Source of the DNA: Brachybacterium sacelli
Lineage (GTDB): Bacteria > Actinomycetota > Actinomycetes > Actinomycetales > Dermabacteraceae
Direction: 5' to 3'
NCBI RefSeq assembly: GCF_017876545.1
Contig: NZ_JAGIOD010000001.1
Span: 2,666,001 to 2,730,000, forward strand
DNA: 64,000 nt
The translations under genes were made by a program, and so were the position numbers. Shown here piece after piece: positions 51,236 to 59,705 of this stretch. Each line of letters opens with the position of its first letter. Positions within the stretch are counted from its first letter, which is position 1. The notes under the pieces were generated by a model, which saw nothing but the letters and a program-made list of their open reading frames with translations, was not told the origin of the DNA and did no database searches.

Positions 51236-51435
51236 GCTGATCCTCAGCTTCGCCTTCATCGCCTTCACCCACACCGTTTACGCCTGGTCGCTGGCCGCAA
51301 TAGGGTTCTATGGTCTCGCAGCATTCGCCATCACCACCCCACAACGGCACCGTCTCATCTCCCACGACCCGGATAAGGCCTCGGTAGTGCTGTCGTTGAA
51401 CCAGGCCGTCCCCTGTCTGGCCATCGGTGCACGCT
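51236..51435 (+). pseudogene. Relic of an MFS gene related to the 37.7/44.5-kb pumps
   Basis: Frame gives LSFAFIAFTHTVYAWSLAAI and LISHDPDKASVVLSLNQAV, matching the C-terminal third of the transporters at 37685 and 44456 with scattered changes. Start and end are lost. The 51129-51235 stretch before it shows no gene. Confidence 0.75.
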
Positions 51436-51950
51436 GGCTGGCAGCGGCCGTGGATGCGCCAGCCTCCGCCGTCGGGGACACGGCCGACCTTCTTCACGTC
51501 GACGTGGACCATGTGCCCTCCCATCGAGCAATGATCTTGCGGGCTCGCGGTTCAGGTCCACGCTGGGATCAACGAGCCGCCGACAGCTGAGTCCGAGCGC
51601 TGCGAGGTGGCGGCTCACTGTACGGCGGCCGATCGGTACACCCTCTGCGCGGGGTTCAAAGGTGATCCGGCCCGCCGACCACTTGTGGTCACGTCGCATC
51701 TGCTCTATCCGCACCACGACGTTGCCTGGTGTGGCGTGAGGCTGATGCCTGGGCGTGGAAGGGCGGTCGCGCAGCCCGAGCTCGCCGCAGCGACGATATC
51801 GGTTGACCCAGTTACTGGCACATGCCCGGGAGATGCCCATCTCGGTGGCGATTGGGCGGCTCCGACAGCGCTCGATGAGACGTCGACACCCCTTCGATGG
51901 ATAGCGGTGAATTGGAATGTGGCATTGACTTGCTCTCTGTAAACGACGAG
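51436..51950 (-). pseudogene. IS481-type transposase relic
   Basis: Minus-strand frames encode an HTH part (IATEMGISRACASNWVNRYR), a middle part (RRTVSRHLAALGLSCRRLVD) and, after a frameshift near 51530, GHMVHVDVKKVGRVPDGGGW with the first Asp of the DDE core. The catalytic rest is gone and the piece abuts the MFS relic. Confidence 0.7.
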
Positions 51951-52008
51951 GCCACCCGGCCAGGTGCGGCCAGGCGCACCCCCTCAAGGGACAAGGCTGG
52001 TGGGCTGA

Positions 52009-52479
52009 CTACCGGAGCGGGATCTCGACGCCGCGCTCGCTCTCTGGTCGCGGGCCGAAGACTCGCCGGTCTACCTCATCGATCTGCACGTCGTTGATGC
52101 TGGCCTCGCGTCGTTTCATCAGGCCTTCGGTGCTGAACTGCCACAATTCGTTGCCGTAGCTGCGCCACCACTGCCCCGTCGCGTCGTGCCACTCGTACTG
52201 GAAACGCACGGCGATGCGGTTCTCGCGGTATCCCCACAGGCTCTTGCGCAGGGCGTAGTCGAGCTCGCGCTCCCACTTGCTGGTCAGGAATTGGATGATC
52301 TCCTCACGACCGGTGACGAACACGTCGCGGTTACGCCACGCCGAGTCGGGCGTGTAGGCCATGGCGACGCGCTGCGGGTCGCGCGTGTTCCAGGCGTCCT
52401 CGGCTGCCTGCACCTTCTGCAGTGCGGCTTCTGCAGTGAACGGAGGAAACGGAGGAAACGGCGGGCGTGGTTCGTTCAT
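52009..52479 (-). CDS. DUF1348 / NTF2-like protein
   Basis: 156 residues. NTF2-like fold with [24 protein letters not shown] start, [32 protein letters not shown] and [20 protein letters not shown], all characteristic of the DUF1348 family. Such proteins act as small-molecule binding or isomerase-like enzymes; none is well assigned. Divergent from a tetR gene with paired operators between. Confidence 0.82.
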   Translation of the reverse strand: MNEPRPPFPPFPPFTAEAALQKVQAAEDAWNTRDPQRVAMAYTPDSAWRNRDVFVTGREEIIQFLTSKWERELDYALRKSLWGYRENRIAVRFQYEWHDATGQWWRSYGNELWQFSTEGLMKRREASINDVQIDEVDRRVFGPRPESERGVEIPLR

Positions 52480-52496
52480 GATCCCTTCCTTGTAAA

Positions 52497-52545
52497 GAAC
52501 GGGCGTTCTCTACACTTGTTCGGCTATCGTAGGGAACGCCCGTTC
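52497..52545. promoter_or_regulatory. Paired operators between DUF1348 gene and tetR
   Basis: GAACGGGCGTTC (52497-52508) and GAACGCCCGTTC (52534-52545) are inverse copies of one site and each is nearly palindromic. They flank the start region of both divergent genes and are the natural target of the TetR at 52516. Confidence 0.75.
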
Positions 52546-53127
52546 TCAACGTCAAGAAGGACTCCCGCGCCAGCGCCGATCAGCGAAGAACAGAAGACCC
52601 ACAGCCGCGCCGCGCTCCTGGACGCCGCCGAAGCGCTCTTCTATGAACGTGGCATCCAGGCGGTCGGTATGGATGCCATCCGCACCGCCGCAGGGATACC
52701 CCTGAAGCGGATCTATGGAATGTTCTCAACGAAAGAAGACCTGGTCGTTGCGGTGCTGCAGCAACGAGATCGCCGCTGGCGAGCCAGCCTGACCGCATAT
52801 GTGGAGCAGCACGAGGATCCCCGCGAACGGGTGCTGTCGATCTTCGACTGGCTTGAGCGATGGTTCGCCGATCCTGACTATCGCGGCTGCGCGTGGATCA
52901 ACGCATACGGCGAACTGGGCTCCACCTCACCTGCGATCCTCGCCGAAGTGCGTGCACACAAGCAGGCCTTCCACGAACAGATCACAAAATGGGTCGAGGC
53001 TGCCACGAACGTGCCAGCAGAACCCGTGAGCCTGCTTGCTGAAGGCGCGATCGTCACCGCCGCGATCACTGGAGACCCGAAGGCCGCCCGACCCGCCCGG
53101 GCCGCCACCGAAGCCCTCATCAACTGA
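52516..53127 (+). CDS. TetR-family repressor with non-ATG start
   Basis: About 200 residues. HTH: LLDAAEALFYERGIQAVGMD and GIPLKRIYGMFSTKEDLVVA; ligand domain with WFADPDYRGCAWINAYGELG. No ATG or GTG is available before the HTH; the only plausible codon upstream is the TTG at 52516, inside the operator region. Either initiation is at TTG or an original ATG has mutated (a TTC-TCA-ACG stretch lies where a start might once have been). Confidence 0.75.
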   Translation: MFGYRRERPFSTSRRTPAPAPISEEQKTHSRAALLDAAEALFYERGIQAVGMDAIRTAAGIPLKRIYGMFSTKEDLVVAVLQQRDRRWRASLTAYVEQHEDPRERVLSIFDWLERWFADPDYRGCAWINAYGELGSTSPAILAEVRAHKQAFHEQITKWVEAATNVPAEPVSLLAEGAIVTAAITGDPKAARPARAATEALIN

Positions 53128-53839
53128 GTGTCAACAAGGTCTCGTCCCACAACATTTGTTGCGGGGCAGGAGGTTGTTGACGCCTGGCCCGCGGCGACCA
53201 GGCTCCGTGCCCGGGAGCACATAGCCCAGTCGCGGTGCCGGCTTGAAGGTGCTCGCTGTAGACGCCGACCTTCCATTCGATCAGCGAGCGGCATTCTTCG
53301 AGCGCGTGGATCTGGGCCTCGATGCGTTGGCGGTGTTCGTCGAGGAGCTTGACACTTGACAGTACATCAGTTCCTGCCCGCACGGGCGCACAGTCCGGTC
53401 GCGGCCTGGATCGAGAAACACCAGGCCCTCATGTCGTTCACTGCACAGGCGCCGGTTTTGGCGCGTGAACAGGTCGGCACTCACGATTCGGCCACCGTTT
53501 CTCGGCCACACCGCACGCTGATACCAGTGCCGCAATCGGAGGTCACACGGACCGAGCAAAGCCTGCTTGGCGCGTGCGACGTCTTAACCGCTCGACGATG
53601 TCACCGACGGCACTCATGCTGTCGGTGGCCATCAGGCTCGTTGAGGGATCATTCGGTGTGGACCATGCCTGCTGCGCGGCAACCCAGGTACCGATCGGCG
53701 GCGTTCGTCGTGAGTTGCCGTGCTTCCGGGTGTGGCTACTCCTTCGTTACGAGGACCTGCCGCCGAGGACGACGCGACTCGCCGTGCGACGGCAGGTCAC
53801 ACCACGCGACTGCAAACTACATGATTTCGCTGTTGTTCC
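53128..53839. other. Decayed region with a MerR-like C-terminal relic
   Basis: No intact gene in 712 bases. On the minus strand, about 53220-53365, LLDEHRQRIEAQIHALEECR and SLIEWKVGVYSEHL resemble the coiled-coil end of a MerR regulator without its HTH. The remaining frames in both directions are short and show no family I recognise. Confidence 0.45.
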
Positions 53840-54817
53840 TCAATCTGAGAAGTCGGTGATTGAACCGATTCCGTTCCTGGTGGCCCAATCGCTGATCCAC
53901 GCCAAGATCGGCAGATCCCAGAGATAGGGTGCGGCCAGTTCGAACACAACGGTGTCCGACTGCGATCGGCGTGCCGGTACATTTCCGAGGATGACCTCGG
54001 CAAGCTCCACTGCGTCCGGCGGTGTCTGTGGCGGACCTTGCCGGAGGAATCCGCTGGAGAAGCCGTGCGCAACGAGTTCCGGTCGCTGGGCTGTCGGGAC
54101 AGCGAGACGCGCGCCGAGCGGCATGAGGTTCATGCCCGCCGCGGTCATGCTGACGAATACCGCGCCGTGGCGAACCACTGTCGGATCGGGGAGGGCCGGC
54201 TCCCCGGGGGTGTAGCGGCCAGCAGCGGTGATCACGTCGGCGTCGGCGACCGCTGCGTCGCCGGTATCGGTCGCGGTCGCGGTCACCCCCAGACGCTGCG
54301 TGATCTCGTCGGCAAACGCCTCTCGATTCTTCTTGGTCGGGCTCCAGACCTTGACAGTTTTCAGGTGGGGCATCACCCGTGCGAGCGTGCTCGCGTGACT
54401 GCGAGCCTGGGCTCCGCTCCCGAGCACCGCCAGGGTGTCGGCCCCCTCCGGCGCGAGGTGGCGAACCCCCACCGCCGCAGGGACGGAGGTCCGCAAGTCG
54501 TTGAGGTCGTCGAGCGAGATCACACTCTCGATCTCCCCGGTCACCCCGCTGATCTGAATGCCGATCCGGGCGTTGCGACGAGTTCCCTCATACTTTCTCG
54601 GAAAGATCCGAAGACTGGCCCCGTCCGTCGAACAAGCAGCGAACTGGCTGGCCAACTCATCGCCGTTCGGCAGCCCCAGGCCGGCGAAGATGGTCTCACC
54701 GCTGTCGCCAGCATGACTGCGCAGCAGCGACGCCTCGACCGCATTGATCGCACCATCAAGCGCGTTGTCGTCGGCTGCGAGGGGACGGAGATCGGACCGG
54801 GTCAGCAGCAACGGCAT
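53840..54817 (-). CDS. Ornithine cyclodeaminase / mu-crystallin family enzyme
   Basis: 325 residues. NAD(P)-binding loop LAVLGSGAQARSHASTLARV, family segments SLDDLNDLRTSVPAAVGVRH and VFVSMTAAGMNLMPLGARLA, C-terminal AELAEVILGNVPAR-like part. Family members include ornithine cyclodeaminase, alanine dehydrogenase and ketimine reductase; the lysine and aspartate needed for ornithine cannot be placed with certainty, so the substrate is open. ATG with AAAGGAG in front, in an AT-rich leader unlike its neighbours. Confidence 0.83.
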   Translation of the reverse strand: MPLLLTRSDLRPLAADDNALDGAINAVEASLLRSHAGDSGETIFAGLGLPNGDELASQFAACSTDGASLRIFPRKYEGTRRNARIGIQISGVTGEIESVISLDDLNDLRTSVPAAVGVRHLAPEGADTLAVLGSGAQARSHASTLARVMPHLKTVKVWSPTKKNREAFADEITQRLGVTATATDTGDAAVADADVITAAGRYTPGEPALPDPTVVRHGAVFVSMTAAGMNLMPLGARLAVPTAQRPELVAHGFSSGFLRQGPPQTPPDAVELAEVILGNVPARRSQSDTVVFELAAPYLWDLPILAWISDWATRNGIGSITDFSD

Positions 54818-54829
54818 TATTTTTCTCCT

Positions 54830-54976
54830 TTAACTCAGAATTGCATGATTATTCCTAATAAACACGAAGCGGCAGGCGCGCACCAGCGTCCACGTCACCA
54901 ACTGATCGAGCTCGGCGAGACTGAAAACGCCAGGGAGCGGCCTGTCAGGGATCTCGTCCGCCTCGGTGTCCCGCAT
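54830..54976 (-). CDS. Small ORF ahead of the cyclodeaminase gene
   Basis: 48 codons, MRDTEADEIPDRPLPGVFSL then AELDQLVTW. Ends 12 bases before the next start. No good ribosome-binding site, and a CTATCAG...CTGATAG inverted repeat (about 54984-55026) lies just upstream. Could be a leader peptide or a relic; family not recognised. Confidence 0.3.
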   Translation of the reverse strand: MRDTEADEIPDRPLPGVFSLAELDQLVTWTLVRACRFVFIRNNHAILS

Positions 54977-55221
54977 ACCGTGAGACTATCAGCTAGCTTC
55001 AACATAAGAAACAGTCTTCTGATAGCCGAGTGGCCACGGTACGGGGCACCGGCAGTCGACCTCGTCGTCTTCTGGGCGATCGAGGTTGCGGTTGTTGACA
55101 GCTCAACGGCAATGGTGGGGGCGAGTCCTTCACTCCGCGCCGGGTCGGGACACCCGGGCATCGCCCCAGCGGAGTAGGGGCCGAAAGATCTGGTTCCTCC
55201 CCGTGGAGCCGCGTTCAACGA

Positions 55222-56262
55222 TCAGGTAGTCGTGGTGCTCCCCCACGACGGGTTCGGTCTGGGGGCCTGGTGCCCGTTGGCCACGACGAACCACCGGGGG
55301 TGGGTACGCAAGTGTCGGTAGGCACTGGCAGTCATCGAGATTTCCGTCGAGCAGCGTGCGTTAGCGCATTCGCACGGGAACCGTGCCGTGTCCTCGGTCG
55401 CATCGTTGTCCGACATGCGCTGCCAGAGTCGTGCGCTGGTGCGGTGGTAGTCCGCCTCGTTCTCCAAGATGCGGCGCTCACGGAAACGGCTCATCTGCGC
55501 ACCGGCCCGGATCTGGCCGTAGTTGAGCAGCGAGACGAGCAGGACACCGCCGATGGCGTTGCCTGCGGTGGCCCCGCCCAACCACGCCACGAACGTCCCC
55601 ACCGAAGTGGCTCCGACAAGCACGGACGCCAGGATGTAGCCACTGGAGGCGATGCAGTGGGCGAGGCCCAGTAGACCCACGGGAAAGGTGATCAACCAGA
55701 TCAGCGCGATCTGCCCGATCGTGCCTCGGGCGCTGGTGACCAGCCACGACATCAACGCGATCATCGCGCCTCCGAGGATGCCGCTGGTAAACACACGCAT
55801 CATCGGCGCATGTGCCGTCGTGGCACCCAGTTGCACCAGCTCGGTAAGCACATCCGGTTTCAACGCACCGGTGGCCACGGTCAGCGTCGCGAAAATAAGT
55901 GCGCCCAGCACGTTGGCACACAGCACCACCGTCCATAGTCGCAACGTCGCCAGCACATGGCGACGTTCCTCGAGGATCAACACGACTGGGAACAGGGTGT
56001 TCTCGGTGAACAACTGAGCGCGCCCGATGACCACCGCGATGAATCCCAAGGGGTAGAGAACCCCTGCGACGAGCTTGTCCTCGTGGCCGGGCAACGCCGC
56101 GAGTGCGCTGGATACGCCCAAACCGGTGAGCCCCATGAAAAAGCCGGCCGCCACGCCGGAGAAGGCGAGCGCACTCGCCGTGCGATTCAGTTCGGAGCGA
56201 GCTTCAACGAGAACGCGCGCGTAGATTTCGCGCGCGCTCAACCGCCCGGATTCAGATGCCAT
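55222..56262 (-). CDS. FNT-type channel fused to a Cys-rich C-terminal domain
   Basis: 346 residues. Residues about 25-265 hold six helices of the formate/nitrite transporter family (FSGVAAGFFMGLTGLGVSSA, RAQLFTENTLFPVVLILE, LGGATAGNAIGGVLL). After about residue 295 comes an added domain, FPCECANARCSTEISMTASA and HPRWFVVANGH, a CxC-x5-C module known as a short C-terminal piece of other actinobacterial signalling proteins. The fusion would put a zinc- or thiol-type sensor on the cytosolic side of a small-anion channel. Flanks: enzyme gene downstream, IS remains upstream. Confidence 0.8.
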   Translation of the reverse strand: MASESGRLSAREIYARVLVEARSELNRTASALAFSGVAAGFFMGLTGLGVSSALAALPGHEDKLVAGVLYPLGFIAVVIGRAQLFTENTLFPVVLILEERRHVLATLRLWTVVLCANVLGALIFATLTVATGALKPDVLTELVQLGATTAHAPMMRVFTSGILGGAMIALMSWLVTSARGTIGQIALIWLITFPVGLLGLAHCIASSGYILASVLVGATSVGTFVAWLGGATAGNAIGGVLLVSLLNYGQIRAGAQMSRFRERRILENEADYHRTSARLWQRMSDNDATEDTARFPCECANARCSTEISMTASAYRHLRTHPRWFVVANGHQAPRPNPSWGSTTTT

Positions 56263-56677
56263 GGGTGTCCCTCGGTTACGGTCTTGGAACGTGGGTCGAG
56301 CAATGCCCGCCTACAGAGATCGGGAGCTGGATCAGCATATTGTCGAGACACTCAAGAACCGGTCCAGCGAACCGACTGCCGGCCCCTCAGACAGCAGAAG
56401 GTGGTCGTGACCTTCCCTTGGCGGTCCGAGGGGACACTCGCGGGCCCACGTCAGGACGCGCTGAACGACAGCCAGACCCCGCCAGCCGACGTGCACGGCT
56501 CCAGGCAATTGCTGCACGGCTCTTATCACAGCCCAGGACGGCACCCGATCGTGTTCACAACTGTCTGGGGTGGAGGCGCAACACCCAGCTCGGTTGGAAG
56601 GGCGTTGCGAACTGGTTGAGGAACTTGCGGAATGTGCCACGCAGGTCTGTCAAGCGGCGAGTTTCATAGAGGGTGAT
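56263..56677. other. Gap without recognisable gene
   Basis: 415 bases between the FNT gene and IS3-B. Frames of about 100-140 codons exist in several directions but lack starts, conserved motifs or codon bias. I see no RNA gene or clear promoter here. Confidence 0.5.
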
Positions 56678-56983
56678 TTAGTTGGTTTCGATGAGGGTCA
56701 GTTGGGCTTGTGCGGGGGCGTGTAGGGCCTCGTATTCGGCGGGTGGGATCTGGCCGAGTTCGCCGTGAAGGCGCCGCTGGTTGAACCAATCGACATACTC
56801 GGCGGTGGCGATTTCGAGGTCGTTGATGCCAGTCCAGGGGCCGCGGTTGCGGACGAGTTCGCCCTTGTAGAGTGAGTTGCACGCTTCGGCGAGGGCGTTG
56901 TCGTAACTGTCGCCCTTGGATCCCACGGACGCGACGGCGTCGGCGTCGGCGAGGCGCTCGGTGTATCGGATGGCCCGATACTG
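56678..56983 (-). pseudogene. IS3-B transposase, C-terminal fragment
   Basis: Minus strand: QYRAIRYTERLADADAVASV, SKGDSYDNALAEACNSLYKG (third DDE residue) and YVDWFNQRRLHGELGQIPPA, an IS3-family core of a different subgroup from IS3-A. It breaks at the IS30-B end, exactly at the GSQ point used by IS30-A. Confidence 0.85.
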
Positions 56984-58434
56984 GGCGAATTCAACCGGTG
57001 GACGCAACACTCTGATTCTGGAGGTGTTGATGGGACGGCCAGCAGGTTGGTTGAAGGAGTTGACGGGACGAACCCCGATGATCTCGCCCGGTGCACCGAA
57101 GACGCGGCGCAGCGTCGAGCGCGAGTTCTGGAAAGGCGTGGCGCTCGGGCGGTCGTCGGAGGGCGCTGCGGTGGCGGTGGGTGTGTCATCTGCGGTCGGA
57201 GCTCGGTGGTTCCGACAGGGTGGCGGTATGCCCACGATCGAGCTGGCCGACCCCGTCGGACGATACGTGTCATTTCCTGAGCGGGAGGAGATCGCGATCC
57301 TGCGCGCGCAGGATGTGGGGGTTCGGGAGATCGCCCGCAGGCTCGACCGCGATCCGGCAACGATCTCTCGTGAGTTGCGCCGCAATGCTGCGACTCGCGG
57401 CGGGAGGCTCGAGTATCGGGCGTCGGTCGCGCAGTGGAAAGCGGAGCTGATGGCGAGGCGTCCGAAACCGGCGAAGCTCGTCGTGAACCTGCTCCTGCAC
57501 GATTATGTGCAAGAGCGACTTGACGGTCGTGTTCACCGTCCGGACGGGACGATCGTGGCCGGACCGGAGGTGCCGGATTGGAAAGGACGGAACAAGCCGC
57601 ATCGACAGGATCGGCGGTGGTCGACGGCGTGGAGCCCGGAGCAGATCTCACGTCGATTGAAGGTGGATTTCCCGGATGATGAGTCCATGCGTATTAGCCA
57701 CGAGGCGATCTACCAGTCCCTGTTCATCGAGGGCCGTGGCGCGTTGAAACGAGAACTCGTGGCGTGTCTGCGCACGGGGCGTGCGTTGCGCGTGCCTCGC
57801 GCTCGTTCGCGCAACAAGCCGCAAGGTCATGTCACCGAGGACGTCGTCATCAGCGAGCGCCCCGCCGAAGCCGATGACCGGGCCGTCCCGGGGCACTGGG
57901 AGGGCGATTTGATCATCGGCACGAATAGGTCGGCGATCGGTACCGTCATCGAGCGGAAGAGCCGTTCAACTCTGCTGGTGCACTTGCCCCGCCTCGAGGG
58001 TTATGGAGAGGCCCCGCGAGTTAAGAACGGTCCCGCGCTGGCCGGTTACGGAGCCGTCGCGATGAATGCCGCACTGACAGCGTCGATGACTCGCCTGCCA
58101 GAACAGCTCCGCAAGACGCTCACCTGGGACCGCGGGAAGGAACTGTCCGCGCACGCACAGTTCACACTCGACACGGGCACGAAGGTGTTCTTCGCGGATC
58201 CGCACTCGCCCTGGCAGCGACCGACGAACGAGAACACCAACGGCCTGCTGCGCCGGTATTTCCCGAAGGGCACCGACCTATCCCGATGGAGCGCCGAAGA
58301 CCTCGACGCCGTCGCTCTCGCGCTCAACAGCCGGCCCCGGAAAGCACTCGATTGGAAGACTCCCGCGGAAGTGTTCACCGAGCAGCTACAGTTACTCAAA
58401 CACGATGGTGTTGCGTCCACCGGTTGAATTCGCC
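56984..58434 (+). mobile_element. IS30-family element B
   Basis: 1,451 bp. Terminal repeats GGCGAATTCAACCGGTGG are exact inverse copies over at least 27 bases. The left flank is CTG (from IS3-B), the right flank TTG (from IS3-A), so no true target duplication surrounds it. The copy joins two different IS3 elements. Confidence 0.88.
57030..58427 (+). CDS. IS30-family transposase (IS30-B)
   Basis: 465 residues from MGRPAGWLKELTG with GGAGG upstream; the longer frame from 56916 only runs through IS3-B. HTH FPEREEIAILRAQDVGVREI and DRDPATISRELRRNAATR; DDE core GHWEGDLIIGTNRSAIGTVI, TWDRGKELSAHAQF and PTNENTNGLLRRYFPKG. Same length as the IS30-A transposase but diverged across its length, so two related elements rather than one recent duplication. 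Confidence 0.92.
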   Translation: MGRPAGWLKELTGRTPMISPGAPKTRRSVEREFWKGVALGRSSEGAAVAVGVSSAVGARWFRQGGGMPTIELADPVGRYVSFPEREEIAILRAQDVGVREIARRLDRDPATISRELRRNAATRGGRLEYRASVAQWKAELMARRPKPAKLVVNLLLHDYVQERLDGRVHRPDGTIVAGPEVPDWKGRNKPHRQDRRWSTAWSPEQISRRLKVDFPDDESMRISHEAIYQSLFIEGRGALKRELVACLRTGRALRVPRARSRNKPQGHVTEDVVISERPAEADDRAVPGHWEGDLIIGTNRSAIGTVIERKSRSTLLVHLPRLEGYGEAPRVKNGPALAGYGAVAMNAALTASMTRLPEQLRKTLTWDRGKELSAHAQFTLDTGTKVFFADPHSPWQRPTNENTNGLLRRYFPKGTDLSRWSAEDLDAVALALNSRPRKALDWKTPAEVFTEQLQLLKHDGVASTG

Positions 58435-59031
58435 TTGGCTGCCCCGGTCGGAATGGAAGATCACTCCACCGGTGGGCCGGCGGTGGGTCAGCGCCATCGT
58501 GAGCGCGTCGGTGACCAGCTCGGTGCGCATATGGTCGGCCACGGCCCAGCCGACCACCCGCCGCGAGTACAGATCGATCACCGTGGCCAGGTAGGCCCAG
58601 CCGTCCCAGGTCTTGACGTAACTGATGTCGCCGCACCACTTGCGGTCCGGCCCGGTGGCGCTGAAGTCCCGGCCGATCAGGTCCGGCGCCGGCACCGGCT
58701 GCTCACCGGGCACCGTGGTGCGCTTCCACGGCTTCGGGTGCCTGCCCTGCAGGCCGGCGGCCCGCATCAGCCGCCACACCCGCTTCCGCGAGATCCGGTG
58801 CCCCACAGCCACCAGCTCGGCATGGATCCGACGCACCCCGGGATTGCCCCGCAGCCCCTCATACAGCCCGGTGATCAGCCGGGTCAGCCGCCGGTCGGCG
58901 CGGTCCCGGTCGGACTCGCCCCGGCCCCGCCAGGCGTAGTAGCCCGACGTGGACACCCCGAGCTGCTCACACATGAACTCGATCTTGAACTGCTTCTGCT
59001 CCGCCCAGTCCGCGATCGCGGCAAACTTCAC
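58435..59031 (-). pseudogene. IS3-A orfB N-terminal fragment (second copy)
   Basis: Same protein segment as 41098-41694 (MKFAAIADWAEQKQFKIEFM to FHSDRGSQ), cut at the IS30-B end and therefore without the C-terminal catalytic Glu. Confidence 0.85.
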
Positions 59032-59318
59032 CGCTGGTCGTTCGCGAACCAGGTCGCTACTTTTTTTGCGAACTCGGCCTGCATCCGCAGCTGGGCATTC
59101 TCCTCCCGAAGCCGTTCCAACTCCTCACGCTCATCCACAGTCAGCGGCTGCTGCCGGTCGACTCCCTGCTCCCTTGCCTTCTTCACCCATTTCCCTAACG
59201 TCATCTCGTGCACGCCGATATTGCGTGCAACCTCGGCGATACTCCGATCGCCATCGATGACGAAACTAACTGCTTCCTGCTTGTACTCGTCGGTAAAACG
59301 CCGGCGTGTCGATCCCAC
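59028..59318 (-). CDS. IS3-A orfA (second copy)
   Basis: Identical 96-residue HTH/leucine-zipper protein to 41691-41981, with the same A7G slippage site before the orfB overlap. On its own it can bind the ends but not transpose. Confidence 0.85.
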   Translation of the reverse strand: MGSTRRRFTDEYKQEAVSFVIDGDRSIAEVARNIGVHEMTLGKWVKKAREQGVDRQQPLTVDEREELERLREENAQLRMQAEFAKKVATWFANDQR

Positions 59319-59379
59319 GAGAATGCCTCCCAGATCAGATGAAAGTCACACCCGTGTCCACTGAAGCGGGGACGGTCCA

Positions 59380-59705
59380 ATGCGGTCGCCGAGCGTGCGG
59401 AACTCACCCGTTTCAGGGGGTGCGCCTTCGTCAACACCATGGCCGAGATCGCCGACCCCGCTGACCCGATCCACGCCCGCGCCGCCGCGCACAAAGCGGC
59501 CGTCACCGGCTACCTCGCAGAGCTATTGACCGCGGCAGGCGTCGAACCTGCCGACCGCCTCGCACGCCGGTGGATGCTGCTTCTCGATGGTGCCGTCGTG
59601 ACCGCCAGTTATCGGCAGGATGTCCAAGCCTTCGCCGAAGCCAAGTCAATCGCCAGTCCCGATCTCGTCACGCAGCCACCGAAGCCCGTCACATCACTCC
59701 GGTGA
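59380..59705 (+). pseudogene. tetR, 3' half, separated from its 5' half
   Basis: Starts with the duplicated ATG triplet right after the IS3-A end. Frame reads AVAERAELTRFRGCAFVNTM and AVTGYLAELLTAAGVEPADR to the normal stop. It fits the 5' half at 39074-39323; against intact tetR only isolated residues differ (for example Asp for Asn after EIA, and VTASY for VAASY). Confidence 0.87.

Larger units (their letters stand above)
58435..59379 (-). mobile_element. IS3-A, right part only (second copy)
   Basis: 945 bp corresponding in length and reading frames to 41098-42042: orfA and the N-terminal part of orfB plus the terminal GGGGACGGTCCA. The left portion is replaced by IS30-B. Same orientation as the first copy, so the two form direct repeats enclosing 42043-58434. 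Confidence 0.88.
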
